Part shown: positions 1-8,063 of the stretch, piece by piece
Layout of the letters: each line of letters opens with the position of its first letter
Numbering within the stretch: the first letter of the stretch is position 1
NCBI GenBank assembly: GCA_902587125.1
Contig: CACIJW010000009.1
Span: 1 to 56,995 of the forward strand
DNA from: an uncultured Bacteroidota bacterium
GTDB lineage: Bacteria; Bacteroidota; Bacteroidia; Flavobacteriales; BACL11
Length of the DNA stretch: 56,995 nucleotides
Direction of reading: 5' to 3'
The notes under the pieces: generated by a model
The model's database searches: none
Told to the model about the DNA's origin: nothing
What the model saw: the letters and a program-made list of their open reading frames with translations, nothing else
Made by a program: the position numbers and the translations under genes

Positions 1-47
1 TTAGTACAGCTGAAGGAACTATTAACAAAAAATTAGTGTTGCAATAG
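1..47 (+). CDS. 3' end of a truncated gene, probable T9SS cargo protein tail
   Basis: Reading from base 3 gives a short open tail, STAEGTINKKLVLQ, and a TAG stop at 45-47. The pattern (small residues, then a KK-L-hydrophobic strand at the extreme C terminus) is what a type A T9SS sorting domain looks like at its last beta strand. The stop lies one base from the stop of the converging peptidase gene, the same tail-to-tail packing seen at every other convergent junction here, which supports it as a real gene end. Only 14 codons are visible, so the identity of the protein is inference. Confidence 0.45.
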   Translation, partial: STAEGTINKKLVLQ

Positions 48-48
48 T

Positions 49-1731
49 TTATAAACTATTTTCATCTAACCACTTATCGACTTTATCAGCAACATTTTGA
101 AACACCTTTTCGTCAAACGGAGAATCAAGATTAGCAAGTTTAACTAGTTTGAGAAAAGGTAGAGATCCTCCTGCTTCACAAAGTTTTAAATAGTCTTTCC
201 AAGTAGATTCTTTATCAATACCCATTTTTATCCAAAACTGGAAAGCACAAACTTGGGCTAGTGTGTAATCAATGTAATAAAAAGGAACTTGATAAATATG
301 TGATTGTTTTTGCCATAACCCTCCTGATCCTAAAAATGATAAATCATCATAATCTTTGTCAGGTTGATAAATAGCTTCAAGCTCTAACCATTTTTCTTTC
401 CTTTCTTTAGGAAGTGCATTTGGATTTTCATAAACCCAATGTTGAAAATGATCAACTAATGCACCATAAGGTAGAAATGAAAGAGAACCAGCGATATGTT
501 TAAAAAGAAACTTTTCAGTGTCCTCTTTAAAAAATAATTCCATCCAGTCCCAAGTTAAAAATTCCATACTCATGGAATGTATTTCACATGCCTCATAAGT
601 TGGCCATAAATATCTATTAATAGGTTGTTTTCGGCTCATGTAGCATTGAAACGCATGACCAGCTTCGTGTGTTAAAACAGTTACATCATGATCTGTACCA
701 TTGAAATTAGCAAAAATGTAAGGTCTTTCATAAAGAGGAAATGATGTACAAAACCCTCCACCAGATTTACCGGCCCTATTTTCTAAGTCCATTAATTCCT
801 CATTAACCATAATATCAAAAAACTCTTTTGTTTCGGGAGATAACTCACTATACATTTTTTTAGCTTGATTAACTTGAAACTCAACTCCTCCCTTAGGTTT
901 TGGATTTCCATTTTTAAAATATAGTGTATCGTATATTCTCATTCTGTCAATTCCTAAAATTTCTTTTCTTTTATTATTGATTTTTTTGACTAATGGAACA
1001 ATATATTTGACTATTAATTCTCTATACTTTTTGATCTCGTTTGGTCCATATTCTGATCTACTCATATTTAAATAACCAAGTTCTACATAGTTTTGAAATC
1101 CAAGAATTTTTGCTTTTTGATCTCTGAGCTGAACAAGTCGATCAAAAATAATGTCTAACTCTTGAGAGTTGTTCTTAAAAAATTCATCTAGTTTTTTGTA
1201 AGCAGATTTTCTTTCTTCTCTTTTAGTACTTTGCATGTAAGGAGTAAGACCTGTTAAATTGAGTATTTTTCCGTCAAATTCAATCTTTGCGTTTGCAAGT
1301 AAAGTTCTATAGCTATTTTTAATTGTATTCTCAATTTTTAAAATATCAACAATTTTTTCATCAAAAGATTTTAGTTCCATTTCTATCAAATCATTGAAAT
1401 GAGAACCAAATTTATCAACTAGCTCTCTCTTAAACTTAGAATTATTTATTGTTTTAGTGAATTTATTATCAATTGCAGAATATTCAGGACCTATATTATC
1501 ATAATAAAGATTTTCTTCAATAGCTTTTTTATCTTTTGTGTCTCTTGCAAAATTTAAATTAGCAATGCTAGAATATGAGTGAAATTCTTTTTGTTTTTTT
1601 TGATATTTTTCAATTATATCAATTTGTGTATTAGCTTCTGAAGAGTTATTGAACTCAACAATTAAGTTATCGACATAACTTTCAAATTCATCAATTTTTA
1701 TTCTTTTGTAGTTCAGTTCAGAGTATTTCAT
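49..1731 (-). CDS. M3 family oligoendopeptidase (PepF-like)
   Basis: Zinc metallopeptidase that cleaves short peptides, expected in the cytoplasm because no signal peptide is visible. The catalytic motif HEAGH lies at residues 355-359, followed by the likely third zinc ligand Glu383 in the YEACEIHS segment, at the spacing usual for M3/thimet-type peptidases. At 560 aa the length fits bacterial M3 oligoendopeptidases. The N-terminal half is a helical, charged domain as in PepF. The start is an ATG. A -7-like box lies at 1767-1774 on the same strand. The gene is divergent from the UMF1 transporter gene and ends one base from the truncated gene at the left edge. The exact substrate cannot be read from sequence. 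Confidence 0.9.
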   Translation of the reverse strand: MKYSELNYKRIKIDEFESYVDNLIVEFNNSSEANTQIDIIEKYQKKQKEFHSYSSIANLNFARDTKDKKAIEENLYYDNIGPEYSAIDNKFTKTINNSKFKRELVDKFGSHFNDLIEMELKSFDEKIVDILKIENTIKNSYRTLLANAKIEFDGKILNLTGLTPYMQSTKREERKSAYKKLDEFFKNNSQELDIIFDRLVQLRDQKAKILGFQNYVELGYLNMSRSEYGPNEIKKYRELIVKYIVPLVKKINNKRKEILGIDRMRIYDTLYFKNGNPKPKGGVEFQVNQAKKMYSELSPETKEFFDIMVNEELMDLENRAGKSGGGFCTSFPLYERPYIFANFNGTDHDVTVLTHEAGHAFQCYMSRKQPINRYLWPTYEACEIHSMSMEFLTWDWMELFFKEDTEKFLFKHIAGSLSFLPYGALVDHFQHWVYENPNALPKERKEKWLELEAIYQPDKDYDDLSFLGSGGLWQKQSHIYQVPFYYIDYTLAQVCAFQFWIKMGIDKESTWKDYLKLCEAGGSLPFLKLVKLANLDSPFDEKVFQNVADKVDKWLDENSL

Positions 1732-1766
1732 ATTTTAAATGATTAATTATTACTTAATAAGAATCA

Positions 1767-1774
1767 CAAATTTA
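1767..1774 (-). promoter_or_regulatory. -7 box candidate for the M3 peptidase gene
   Basis: Minus-strand TAAATTTG matches the Bacteroidota -7 consensus TAnnTTTG exactly and lies 35 nt before the ATG. I found no TTG at the expected -33 spacing, so this is half a promoter by sequence. Confidence 0.4.
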
Positions 1775-1820
1775 CTCTTTTTGCTACTTATTAATTAAAT
1801 TGTGAGATATTTGTTTTGTA

Positions 1821-3038
1821 ATGTTTAAAATTAAAAACAAAATATTTGCATGGTCACTATATGACTTTGCAAGTCAGCCATTTTCTACAATCATTGTCAC
1901 TTTTATATATAGCGCGTTTTTTACAACATACATAGTTGAAGATGTGGAAAAAGGAACTTTACTTTGGACAAGAGTTATATCAATTTCTTCTATAATTGCT
2001 GCAATTTTATCTCCGATATTGGGTGCAATAGCTGATAGAAATTCATCAAGAAAACTAATGCTAATCGTCACTACATATATAGCTATCATTTTTATTGGAT
2101 TGCTTTATTTTCCAGAAAAGGGAGATGTAATGTTAAGTCTGATTTTTTTTGCTATTGCAAATGTAGCTTTTGAGCTATCCACAGTATTTTATAATTCTTT
2201 TCTACCTGACTTATCAAATAACAAAAACTCAGGTAAGATTTCAGGAAATGCATGGGGAATTGGATTTGTTGGAGGGTTAATTTCACTATTTATTTGTTTG
2301 TCTATGTTTGATGTAAATCAATCCTCAGAAATCCCTAAAATCAATTTGTTGGTTGCAATATGGTTTTTTATTTTTAGTGCTCCAGCATTTATTTTTTTGA
2401 AAGAAAAAAAGAAATCAGTTACTAAAAAATTAAGCACATTAAATAAACTAAAATCAACTTTTACAAGTATTAAAGAATACAAAAGTATTTTTAAATTTTT
2501 TATTGCTAGACTATTTTACAATGATGCATTAATTACAATTTTTTCACTTGGTGGAATTTATGCTGTGGGTACAGTCGGTTTTGAAATCAGCGAAGTATTT
2601 GTGCTAGGAATTTTTTTAAATATTTCTGCCGCTATAGGTTCATTTATTTTTGGTTATGTCGAAGATAAGATCGGGTCTAAAAGATCTATTTTAATAACAC
2701 TTTATTTATTAATTTTTTCAACACTGATTGCATTTTTTGCTCCATATACAAGCTCACCTAAAATTACTTTTTGGATTTCAGCAATTTTACTTGGTCTGAT
2801 GGTTGGTCCAAATCAATCCTCTAGCAGATCATTGTTGTCAAAAATTATTCCAGTAAACAAAAAAAATGAGTTTTATGGGTTTTTTGCACTAACAGGTAAA
2901 GCAACATCATTTGTTGGGCCTTTATTATTTGGAATAATATCAGCTAATTTTTCACAACAAATTGCCCTTTGGATTGTAATACTATTATTCTGCATTGGCA
3001 CTATAATTTTTAGAAATATTTGTTTTGACGAAGGTTAA
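1821..3038 (+). CDS. UMF1 family MFS transporter
   Basis: Integral membrane protein of 405 aa with about twelve hydrophobic segments. The N-terminal signature WSLYDFASQPFSTIIV (about residues 11-26) is the hallmark of the UMF1 (Atg22-like) branch of the major facilitator superfamily. A basic cytoplasmic loop with runs of lysine around residues 195-220 separates the two six-helix halves. Substrates are poorly established for this family; Atg22 relatives in fungi export amino acids from the vacuole, but that should not be transferred here. The ATG start follows an AT-rich spacer divergent from the M3 peptidase gene. It may be co-transcribed with the secreted gene that follows 58 bases later, although that gene has its own -7-like box. 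Confidence 0.88.
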   Translation: MFKIKNKIFAWSLYDFASQPFSTIIVTFIYSAFFTTYIVEDVEKGTLLWTRVISISSIIAAILSPILGAIADRNSSRKLMLIVTTYIAIIFIGLLYFPEKGDVMLSLIFFAIANVAFELSTVFYNSFLPDLSNNKNSGKISGNAWGIGFVGGLISLFICLSMFDVNQSSEIPKINLLVAIWFFIFSAPAFIFLKEKKKSVTKKLSTLNKLKSTFTSIKEYKSIFKFFIARLFYNDALITIFSLGGIYAVGTVGFEISEVFVLGIFLNISAAIGSFIFGYVEDKIGSKRSILITLYLLIFSTLIAFFAPYTSSPKITFWISAILLGLMVGPNQSSSRSLLSKIIPVNKKNEFYGFFALTGKATSFVGPLLFGIISANFSQQIALWIVILLFCIGTIIFRNICFDEG

Positions 3039-3074
3039 AATTTCATACAATTTTAAAAAACATAATCTTTTAAT

Positions 3075-3082
3075 TAATTTTG
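3075..3082 (+). promoter_or_regulatory. -7 box candidate for the Asp-box protein gene
   Basis: TAATTTTG matches TAnnTTTG exactly, 14 nt before the ATG at 3097, the same short-leader geometry seen at gyrB and rpmE in this window. No -33 TTG is visible at 19-23 nt. Confidence 0.4.
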
Positions 3083-3096
3083 TTTAAATTGTTTTA

Positions 3097-4386
3097 ATGT
3101 TCACACAAATAAAAATCATATTTTTTTTAGTATTGTGTCCAATACTTTCGTTTTCTCAATTAAATTTCAATAATCATATTACTGTTAGTAGTGGTAATGA
3201 TGGTTTTGGAAGACCAAGGATTGCATTAGATGCAAATAATGATCCATTTATCATCTTTAGAAACAATACATCACCTAAAACAATACGAATTTCAAAGTGG
3301 AACGGAAACGGATTTACAATTCCTTATGATATAACAAATACAGGCATACAACCTTCATCTCAAGACGGTCCTGAAATTGCAGCTAAAGGAGATACTATTT
3401 ATATAGTTTTTACATCCTCTGCAACTACACATAGTTCAATCATGATGATTAGATCTTTTGATGGTGGAATTACATTTTCTGATACGATAAGAGTCTCAGA
3501 AAATGATTCACCTCAGATTTGTAGAATGGGTAATATTGCAATAAATGAGCAAGGTCAGCCAGTAGTTTCTTACATGAAAAATGACTTAAGTTTTTCGACA
3601 GCAGAACAAATGGTCAGAACCTCAAATGACTTTGGACTAACTTTTGGCACTGCTGTTAGCTCTACATTAAACTCTCCTGATGATCCCTGTGATTGCTGTA
3701 AAGCATCTTTGTTAGTTAGTGGTAATAATATTTACGTTTTATTTAGAAATAATGAAAATAACAAAAGAAATAGTTATGTGTCTAAATCGTCAAATTATGG
3801 AGTATCTTTTGATCAGGTGAATGAAATTGATGATTACGATTGGATTCTAAATTCTTGCCCATCATCAGTTTCAAGAGGAGTTTTTATAGATGATTCGCTA
3901 TTAATCGTTAAAAAAAGTGGGGCTACTGGCAATAATGAAATTGTTTTGACTTCAATATCTAATGTTACTTTAGATTACTCTTATAATCTAAATATTGATG
4001 AAATTCCAAATGTAAATCAAAGATACCCTGAAATATCTAATAGTAGTGATAGTATTTTTATTGTTTGGCAAGATGATAGGAATGGTGGGCAAAATTGCTT
4101 TTTAAGCTACTCATTTGAAGGAATCAAAAATTTATCAACAGGTATTTCTTTTACTGATTCATCTTTTGCTGGCCCTAAGTTTAATCCACATCTAACTTTT
4201 AAAAATGGAATTTTACATTTGGTATATGTTGATTTTTTAGATAGTAGTATTAAGTATGTTCGAGCCTATGTAAGTAGTACAACTAATATCAAAGAAATAG
4301 AATATTTTGTGCCAAATGGAGTTAATTTTGATATTTTGGGTAGAAAAAATAGTCACGGTTTCAATAAATTAAAATTTCTAGATTAA
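3097..4386 (+). CDS. Secreted sialidase-like beta-propeller protein with Asp-box repeats
   Basis: Begins with a signal peptide (hydrophobic run ending in LSFSQ, cleavage about residue 21), so it is exported. At least three Asp-box-like motifs occur: SFDGGITF near residue 120, SNDFGLTF near 176 and SSNYGVSF near 230, with DDRNGG near 325, as in BNR/sialidase-fold propellers. A cysteine cluster DPCDCCK lies near residue 196; similar clusters occur in secreted Asp-box proteins of marine Bacteroidota (from memory). The C terminus (NIKEIEYFVPNG...ILGRK) resembles a shortened T9SS-type tail but lacks the usual final KK strand. No sialidase catalytic arginine triad could be assigned, so enzyme activity is not claimed; a binding or structural role is equally possible. 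Confidence 0.7.
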   Translation: MFTQIKIIFFLVLCPILSFSQLNFNNHITVSSGNDGFGRPRIALDANNDPFIIFRNNTSPKTIRISKWNGNGFTIPYDITNTGIQPSSQDGPEIAAKGDTIYIVFTSSATTHSSIMMIRSFDGGITFSDTIRVSENDSPQICRMGNIAINEQGQPVVSYMKNDLSFSTAEQMVRTSNDFGLTFGTAVSSTLNSPDDPCDCCKASLLVSGNNIYVLFRNNENNKRNSYVSKSSNYGVSFDQVNEIDDYDWILNSCPSSVSRGVFIDDSLLIVKKSGATGNNEIVLTSISNVTLDYSYNLNIDEIPNVNQRYPEISNSSDSIFIVWQDDRNGGQNCFLSYSFEGIKNLSTGISFTDSSFAGPKFNPHLTFKNGILHLVYVDFLDSSIKYVRAYVSSTTNIKEIEYFVPNGVNFDILGRKNSHGFNKLKFLD

Positions 4387-4458
4387 TTTTATCAAATATA
4401 CATCGAAATTAATTTTCTTAAAGTCATTATTTTTTTGGATTTTAGATGATAAATTCTT

Positions 4459-5658
4459 TTGGATTTGAAGCATAAATATTTTGATATAGTTATTGTTGGA
4501 ACTGGCCTAGTTGGTTTAGCAACAGCATATAGTATTATTAAAGACTTCAAAGACCTAAGATTGGCTATAATTGAAAAAGAAAAAGAAATATGTATTCATC
4601 AATCAAAAAGAAATTCAGGGGTAATTCACTCTGGACTTTATTATAGTCCTGGATCTGAAAGAGCAATTAATTGTACAATTGGTCGTGAGATGCTTACAAA
4701 ATATTGTAAAGAAAATAAAGTTGAACATGACATATGTGGAAAAATAGTTGTCGCAACAAATAAAAATGAATTAGAAAGACTTTATAAATTAGAAATAAAT
4801 GGTAAGCAAAATGGGCTATCAGGAATAAAGATGATCAATAAAAAAGCTATTAAAAAAGTAGAGCCATATGTTGACGGTATTGAGGCCTTATTTGTTCCTC
4901 AATCTGGAATAATAAATTATAGATCACTGGCAATATCTTTATTTCAAAAAGTAAGAAAAAATAAAAATGTAACTGTTTTAACTAATTGTAAAGTTCAAAA
5001 AATAGACAAAGACTGTGTAGATACAAGCTTAGGAAAATTAAAATTTAAATATTCAATCTTTTGTGGTGGGTTACATTCTGATAGGCTGGCAAAATTGGAT
5101 AAAATATGCACAAAATCAATGATTGTAACATTTAGAGGTGATTTTTTCAGATTAAATAAAAATGTAAAGAATAGAATAAAAAATTTAGTTTACCCAGTGC
5201 CCAATCCTAAATTTCCTTTTTTAGGAATACATTTTACAAGGATGATGGATGGTACTATTGAATGTGGTCCAAATGCTGTATTTACATTTAAGAGAGAGGA
5301 TTATTTAAAAAATGAATTTAGTTTTGAAGATGCTTTTGATGCACTTTCATTTAAAGGTACATGGAAATTGTTTTTAAAAAATTGGAAATTTGGTTTAGAT
5401 GAATATAAAAGAGCATTCTCAAAAAAAATATTTTTGAAAGAAATAAATAAATTAGTACCTTCAATTTGTGAAAATGATTTTAAATATTGTAGAAGCGGAG
5501 TTAGAGCTATTCTATTAAAAGAAGATGGTTCAATTGAAGACGATTTCGTTTTTGAAAAAAATAATAATAATTTGCACGTAATAAATGCTCCATCTCCTGC
5601 TGCAACAGCATGTTTGTCAATTGGTGATAAAATAAAAAGTAAACTTTTAGAATGTTAA
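4459..5658 (+). CDS. lhgO: L-2-hydroxyglutarate oxidase
   Basis: FAD-dependent oxidoreductase of the DAO family. The dinucleotide-binding motif is VIVGTGLVGLATAYS (G14-x-G16-x-x-G19), followed by the EKE strand end and the SGVIHSGLYY segment characteristic of LhgO/L2HGDH. It oxidises L-2-hydroxyglutarate to 2-oxoglutarate, a repair function removing a side product of malate dehydrogenase, and an mdh gene lies elsewhere in this window. The length (399 aa) is normal. No ATG is available before the FAD motif: the start is TTG at 4459 or TTG at 4465 (giving MKHKYFDIVIVG), and the latter is also credible. It overlaps the next gene by 7 bases and probably forms an operon with it. Confidence 0.88.
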   Translation: MDLKHKYFDIVIVGTGLVGLATAYSIIKDFKDLRLAIIEKEKEICIHQSKRNSGVIHSGLYYSPGSERAINCTIGREMLTKYCKENKVEHDICGKIVVATNKNELERLYKLEINGKQNGLSGIKMINKKAIKKVEPYVDGIEALFVPQSGIINYRSLAISLFQKVRKNKNVTVLTNCKVQKIDKDCVDTSLGKLKFKYSIFCGGLHSDRLAKLDKICTKSMIVTFRGDFFRLNKNVKNRIKNLVYPVPNPKFPFLGIHFTRMMDGTIECGPNAVFTFKREDYLKNEFSFEDAFDALSFKGTWKLFLKNWKFGLDEYKRAFSKKIFLKEINKLVPSICENDFKYCRSGVRAILLKEDGSIEDDFVFEKNNNNLHVINAPSPAATACLSIGDKIKSKLLEC

Positions 5659-6203
5659 GTTTTTTTAAATTATCAAGAAAGAAAAAAGAGAAGTTAGAAA
5701 TAACAATTAGTAAATATGTTATGTCTATTAATGATGTTATTGACTCTGGATTTACTGAAATAAAGGAATTTATTAATGAAAATAATAATTTAGATATCAG
5801 TCCAGAAATAAAAGATGATGATATTAGATGGTTTAGAATTATAATAATTCTTGGAAATGTCAGTGAGTTAAAAAATTATTTTGAGGAATCTCAGGCTTCA
5901 AAAATGAAGGATATGATCATAGAAGATTCATTCCGTTACTTTAATAGAAACTCAAGTATCACAAAAGATCATTTTATTGATTATGATAGTTTTTTTAATC
6001 AATTAATTTCAATTCATGATTCTAGCGCTAAAGCAATGGCGTATGCACTTTTTGAAAAGTATGAGATTAATAAATGTCAAGTTGATCTTTTCAGACGAAA
6101 AAATGAGCCCAATCCAGTTTTTATTCATGAATTAAAAAACTTGTTATCACACTTCCTATGGAACTGGAGTGATTATTTGAAAAAATTTAAAGTAAGTATT
6201 TAA
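5652..6203 (+). CDS. Hypothetical protein, translationally coupled to lhgO
   Basis: 183 aa, not recognised. The first 20 residues are a short hydrophobic patch followed by a lysine/arginine cluster (SRKKKEKLE). The rest is predicted mostly helical and acidic, with a central IRWFRIIIILGN segment and aromatic residues near the end (HFLWNWSDYLKKF). There is no signal peptide, catalytic motif or transmembrane helix long enough to call. The ATG lies inside the last codons of lhgO (7-base overlap), implying coupled translation and possibly a shared function. At its 3' end its TAA stop shares the four bases TTAA with the stop of purB on the opposite strand. Confidence 0.75.
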   Translation: MLSFFKLSRKKKEKLEITISKYVMSINDVIDSGFTEIKEFINENNNLDISPEIKDDDIRWFRIIIILGNVSELKNYFEESQASKMKDMIIEDSFRYFNRNSSITKDHFIDYDSFFNQLISIHDSSAKAMAYALFEKYEINKCQVDLFRRKNEPNPVFIHELKNLLSHFLWNWSDYLKKFKVSI

Positions 6204-7540
6204 GCTATTCCAGTATAATTGTAAGGAGTTATAATCTTAAGTTCTTTTTTCACTTCATCATTAATTTTTAAAGAATCAATAAAATTATGTAAATCTTCTT
6301 TGTTTATTTTTTTATTTTTTCTTGTCAAATTTTTTAAAACATTATATGGATTTTCAAATCTTTCTCTTCTGAGAATATTTTGAATTGCTTCAGCAACAAC
6401 AGCCCAATTATTTTCTATATCATCGTTTATTTTATTTTCATTTACTAAAAGCTTATTGAGACCCCTTTGTATTGATTGTATTGCTATAAAAATATGAGCA
6501 TATGGAACACCTAAGTTTCTAATTACAGTACTGTCCGTTAAATCTCTTTGAAGTCTTGAAATAGGTAATTTCTCAGACAAAAAATTTAGTAGGGCATTAC
6601 TAACTCCTAGATTGCCTTCTGCATTTTCAAAATCTATTGGATTTACTTTATGAGGCATCGCAGATGACCCAACTTCTTTTTCCGAAATTTTTTGTTTAAA
6701 AAAATCCATAGATATATAGGTCCAAACATCTCTGCATAGATCTATAAGAATTGTATTTATTCGTAAGCTAGCGTGCATAATTTGAGATAGTGTATCATAG
6801 TGATCAATTTGAGTTGTAGTTTTTTGTCTTTTAAGACCAAGATATTTTAGTGTAAAGTTATCAGCAAATTCAATCCAGTTGGTCTTTGGAAAAGTAATCA
6901 CATGTGCATTCAAATTTCCAGTTGCTCCGCCGAATTTACAAGACATTTTAATATCTTTTAAAATTTCTAATTGATTATATATTCTTTCATGAAAAACTAA
7001 GAATTCTTTTCCAAGTTTAGTTGGTGAGGCAGGCTGACCATGAGTTCTAGCAATTATTGTTATACTGCTCCATTTTTTTGTAAGCTCTTTTATTTGGTTT
7101 TGCAAATTGTTAAAAGAATCAAAAAGATGGTTAATCATAAAATCTTTAAGCATTAATGGGAATGCTGTATTGTTTATATCTTGAGATGTAAGACCAAAAT
7201 GAATATATTCTTTGTATTTATTTAAATTAATTTTTTCAAAAACTTCTCTTATAAAAATTTCAACTGATTTAACGTCATGGTTTGTGTCTTTTTCTATTTC
7301 TTTTATTCGTTTAGCTTCATCGATATCAAAATCAATGTAAATTTTTCTGAGTTTTTCAATTTGATTTTCTGTCAGAAAAAAATTGAGTTCTTTTAAATTA
7401 CTTAGCGCGATCAAATATTCTATTTCAACTTTTACTCTGTACCTCATAAGAGAAAATTCAGAAAAGTAATCTTGAAGGACTTTTGTTTTTGATGCGTATC
7501 TTCCATCAATTGGTGAAATGTTTCTTATATTATTCAAATT
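6200..7540 (-). CDS. purB: Adenylosuccinate lyase
   Basis: Catalyses two steps of purine synthesis: SAICAR to AICAR and adenylosuccinate to AMP, releasing fumarate. The fumarase/aspartase signature SSAMPHKVNPIDFENAEGN contains the catalytic serine loop; the N-terminal NISPIDGRY and the HGQPASPTKLGKE segment are typical of the E. coli-like PurB. The open frame extends to a TTG at 7555, but that TTG is the last three bases of a perfect -7 box (7553-7560). I therefore place the start at the in-frame TTG at 7540, giving MNNIRNISPIDGRY and 446 aa, which matches the usual distance to ISPIDGRY. It is tail-to-tail with the 183-aa unknown, sharing 4 bases. The start is uncertain; the product is not. 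Confidence 0.93.
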   Translation of the reverse strand, partial: NLNNIRNISPIDGRYASKTKVLQDYFSEFSLMRYRVKVEIEYLIALSNLKELNFFLTENQIEKLRKIYIDFDIDEAKRIKEIEKDTNHDVKSVEIFIREVFEKINLNKYKEYIHFGLTSQDINNTAFPLMLKDFMINHLFDSFNNLQNQIKELTKKWSSITIIARTHGQPASPTKLGKEFLVFHERIYNQLEILKDIKMSCKFGGATGNLNAHVITFPKTNWIEFADNFTLKYLGLKRQKTTTQIDHYDTLSQIMHASLRINTILIDLCRDVWTYISMDFFKQKISEKEVGSSAMPHKVNPIDFENAEGNLGVSNALLNFLSEKLPISRLQRDLTDSTVIRNLGVPYAHIFIAIQSIQRGLNKLLVNENKINDDIENNWAVVAEAIQNILRRERFENPYNVLKNLTRKNKKINKEDLHNFIDSLKINDEVKKELKIITPYNYTGIA

Positions 7541-7552
7541 TGTAATTTGTTG

Positions 7553-7560
7553 CAAATTTA
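7553..7560 (-). promoter_or_regulatory. -7 box candidate for purB
   Basis: Minus-strand TAAATTTG, exact match to TAnnTTTG, 12 nt before the proposed start at 7540. If used, transcription would begin downstream of the TTG at 7555, which then could not be the start codon. No correctly spaced -33 TTG is seen. Confidence 0.42.
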
Positions 7561-7579
7561 ATAATATCGAAACAATTGA

Positions 7580-7587
7580 TATATTTG
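7580..7587 (+). promoter_or_regulatory. -7 box candidate for the DUF456 gene
   Basis: TATATTTG, exact TAnnTTTG match, only 4 nt before the GTG start at 7592; if real, the transcript would be leaderless or nearly so. It faces away from the purB box 20 bases to the left. Confidence 0.33.
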
Positions 7588-7591
7588 ATGA

Positions 7592-8062
7592 GTGGAAACG
7601 TTAATAATTATAATATCCATTATTCTATTTGTTTTATCAATTATCGGATGTTTTAATCCAATTTTTCCTGGTCCTCCCATCGCTTATCTATCAATAATAA
7701 TTCTTCATTTTTTTACCAACTATTCATTTGGAATAAACATATTGATTTTTTTAACATTATTTCTAATTTTTATAACAGCACTCGATTACTGGATGCAAAT
7801 CAAAGGTGTTAAATATTTTGGTGGAGGTAAATATTCTGAAAGAGGTGTATTGATTGGAATTATATTTGGATTATTTTTTTCACCTATTGGAATTATAATA
7901 GGGCCACTTTTAGGAAGCTTTATAGGTGCGAAACTAGAAAAAAATGATTTTGTAAGTTCTTTAAAAATATCAGTTGGAGCGTTAATTGGATTTTTTGGAG
8001 GTGTTATAGCAAAACTTGCTTATGTTTTTTTTGCAATGTACCACTCAATTTTAATTTTTTAA
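7592..8062 (+). CDS. DUF456 family membrane protein
   Basis: 156 aa, strongly hydrophobic, with about four membrane segments and glycine-rich turns (GIIFGLFFSPIGIIIGPLLG near residues 87-106). The FPGPP motif near residues 25-29, just after the first helix, is the signature of the DUF456 family, whose molecular role is not established. The start is GTG; no ATG exists in frame before the first helix. It is divergent from purB with a 36-51 base spacer, and its stop is one base from the stop of yidC on the other strand. There is no basis for assigning a substrate or partner. Confidence 0.82.
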   Translation: METLIIIISIILFVLSIIGCFNPIFPGPPIAYLSIIILHFFTNYSFGINILIFLTLFLIFITALDYWMQIKGVKYFGGGKYSERGVLIGIIFGLFFSPIGIIIGPLLGSFIGAKLEKNDFVSSLKISVGALIGFFGGVIAKLAYVFFAMYHSILIF

Positions 8063-8063
8063 A

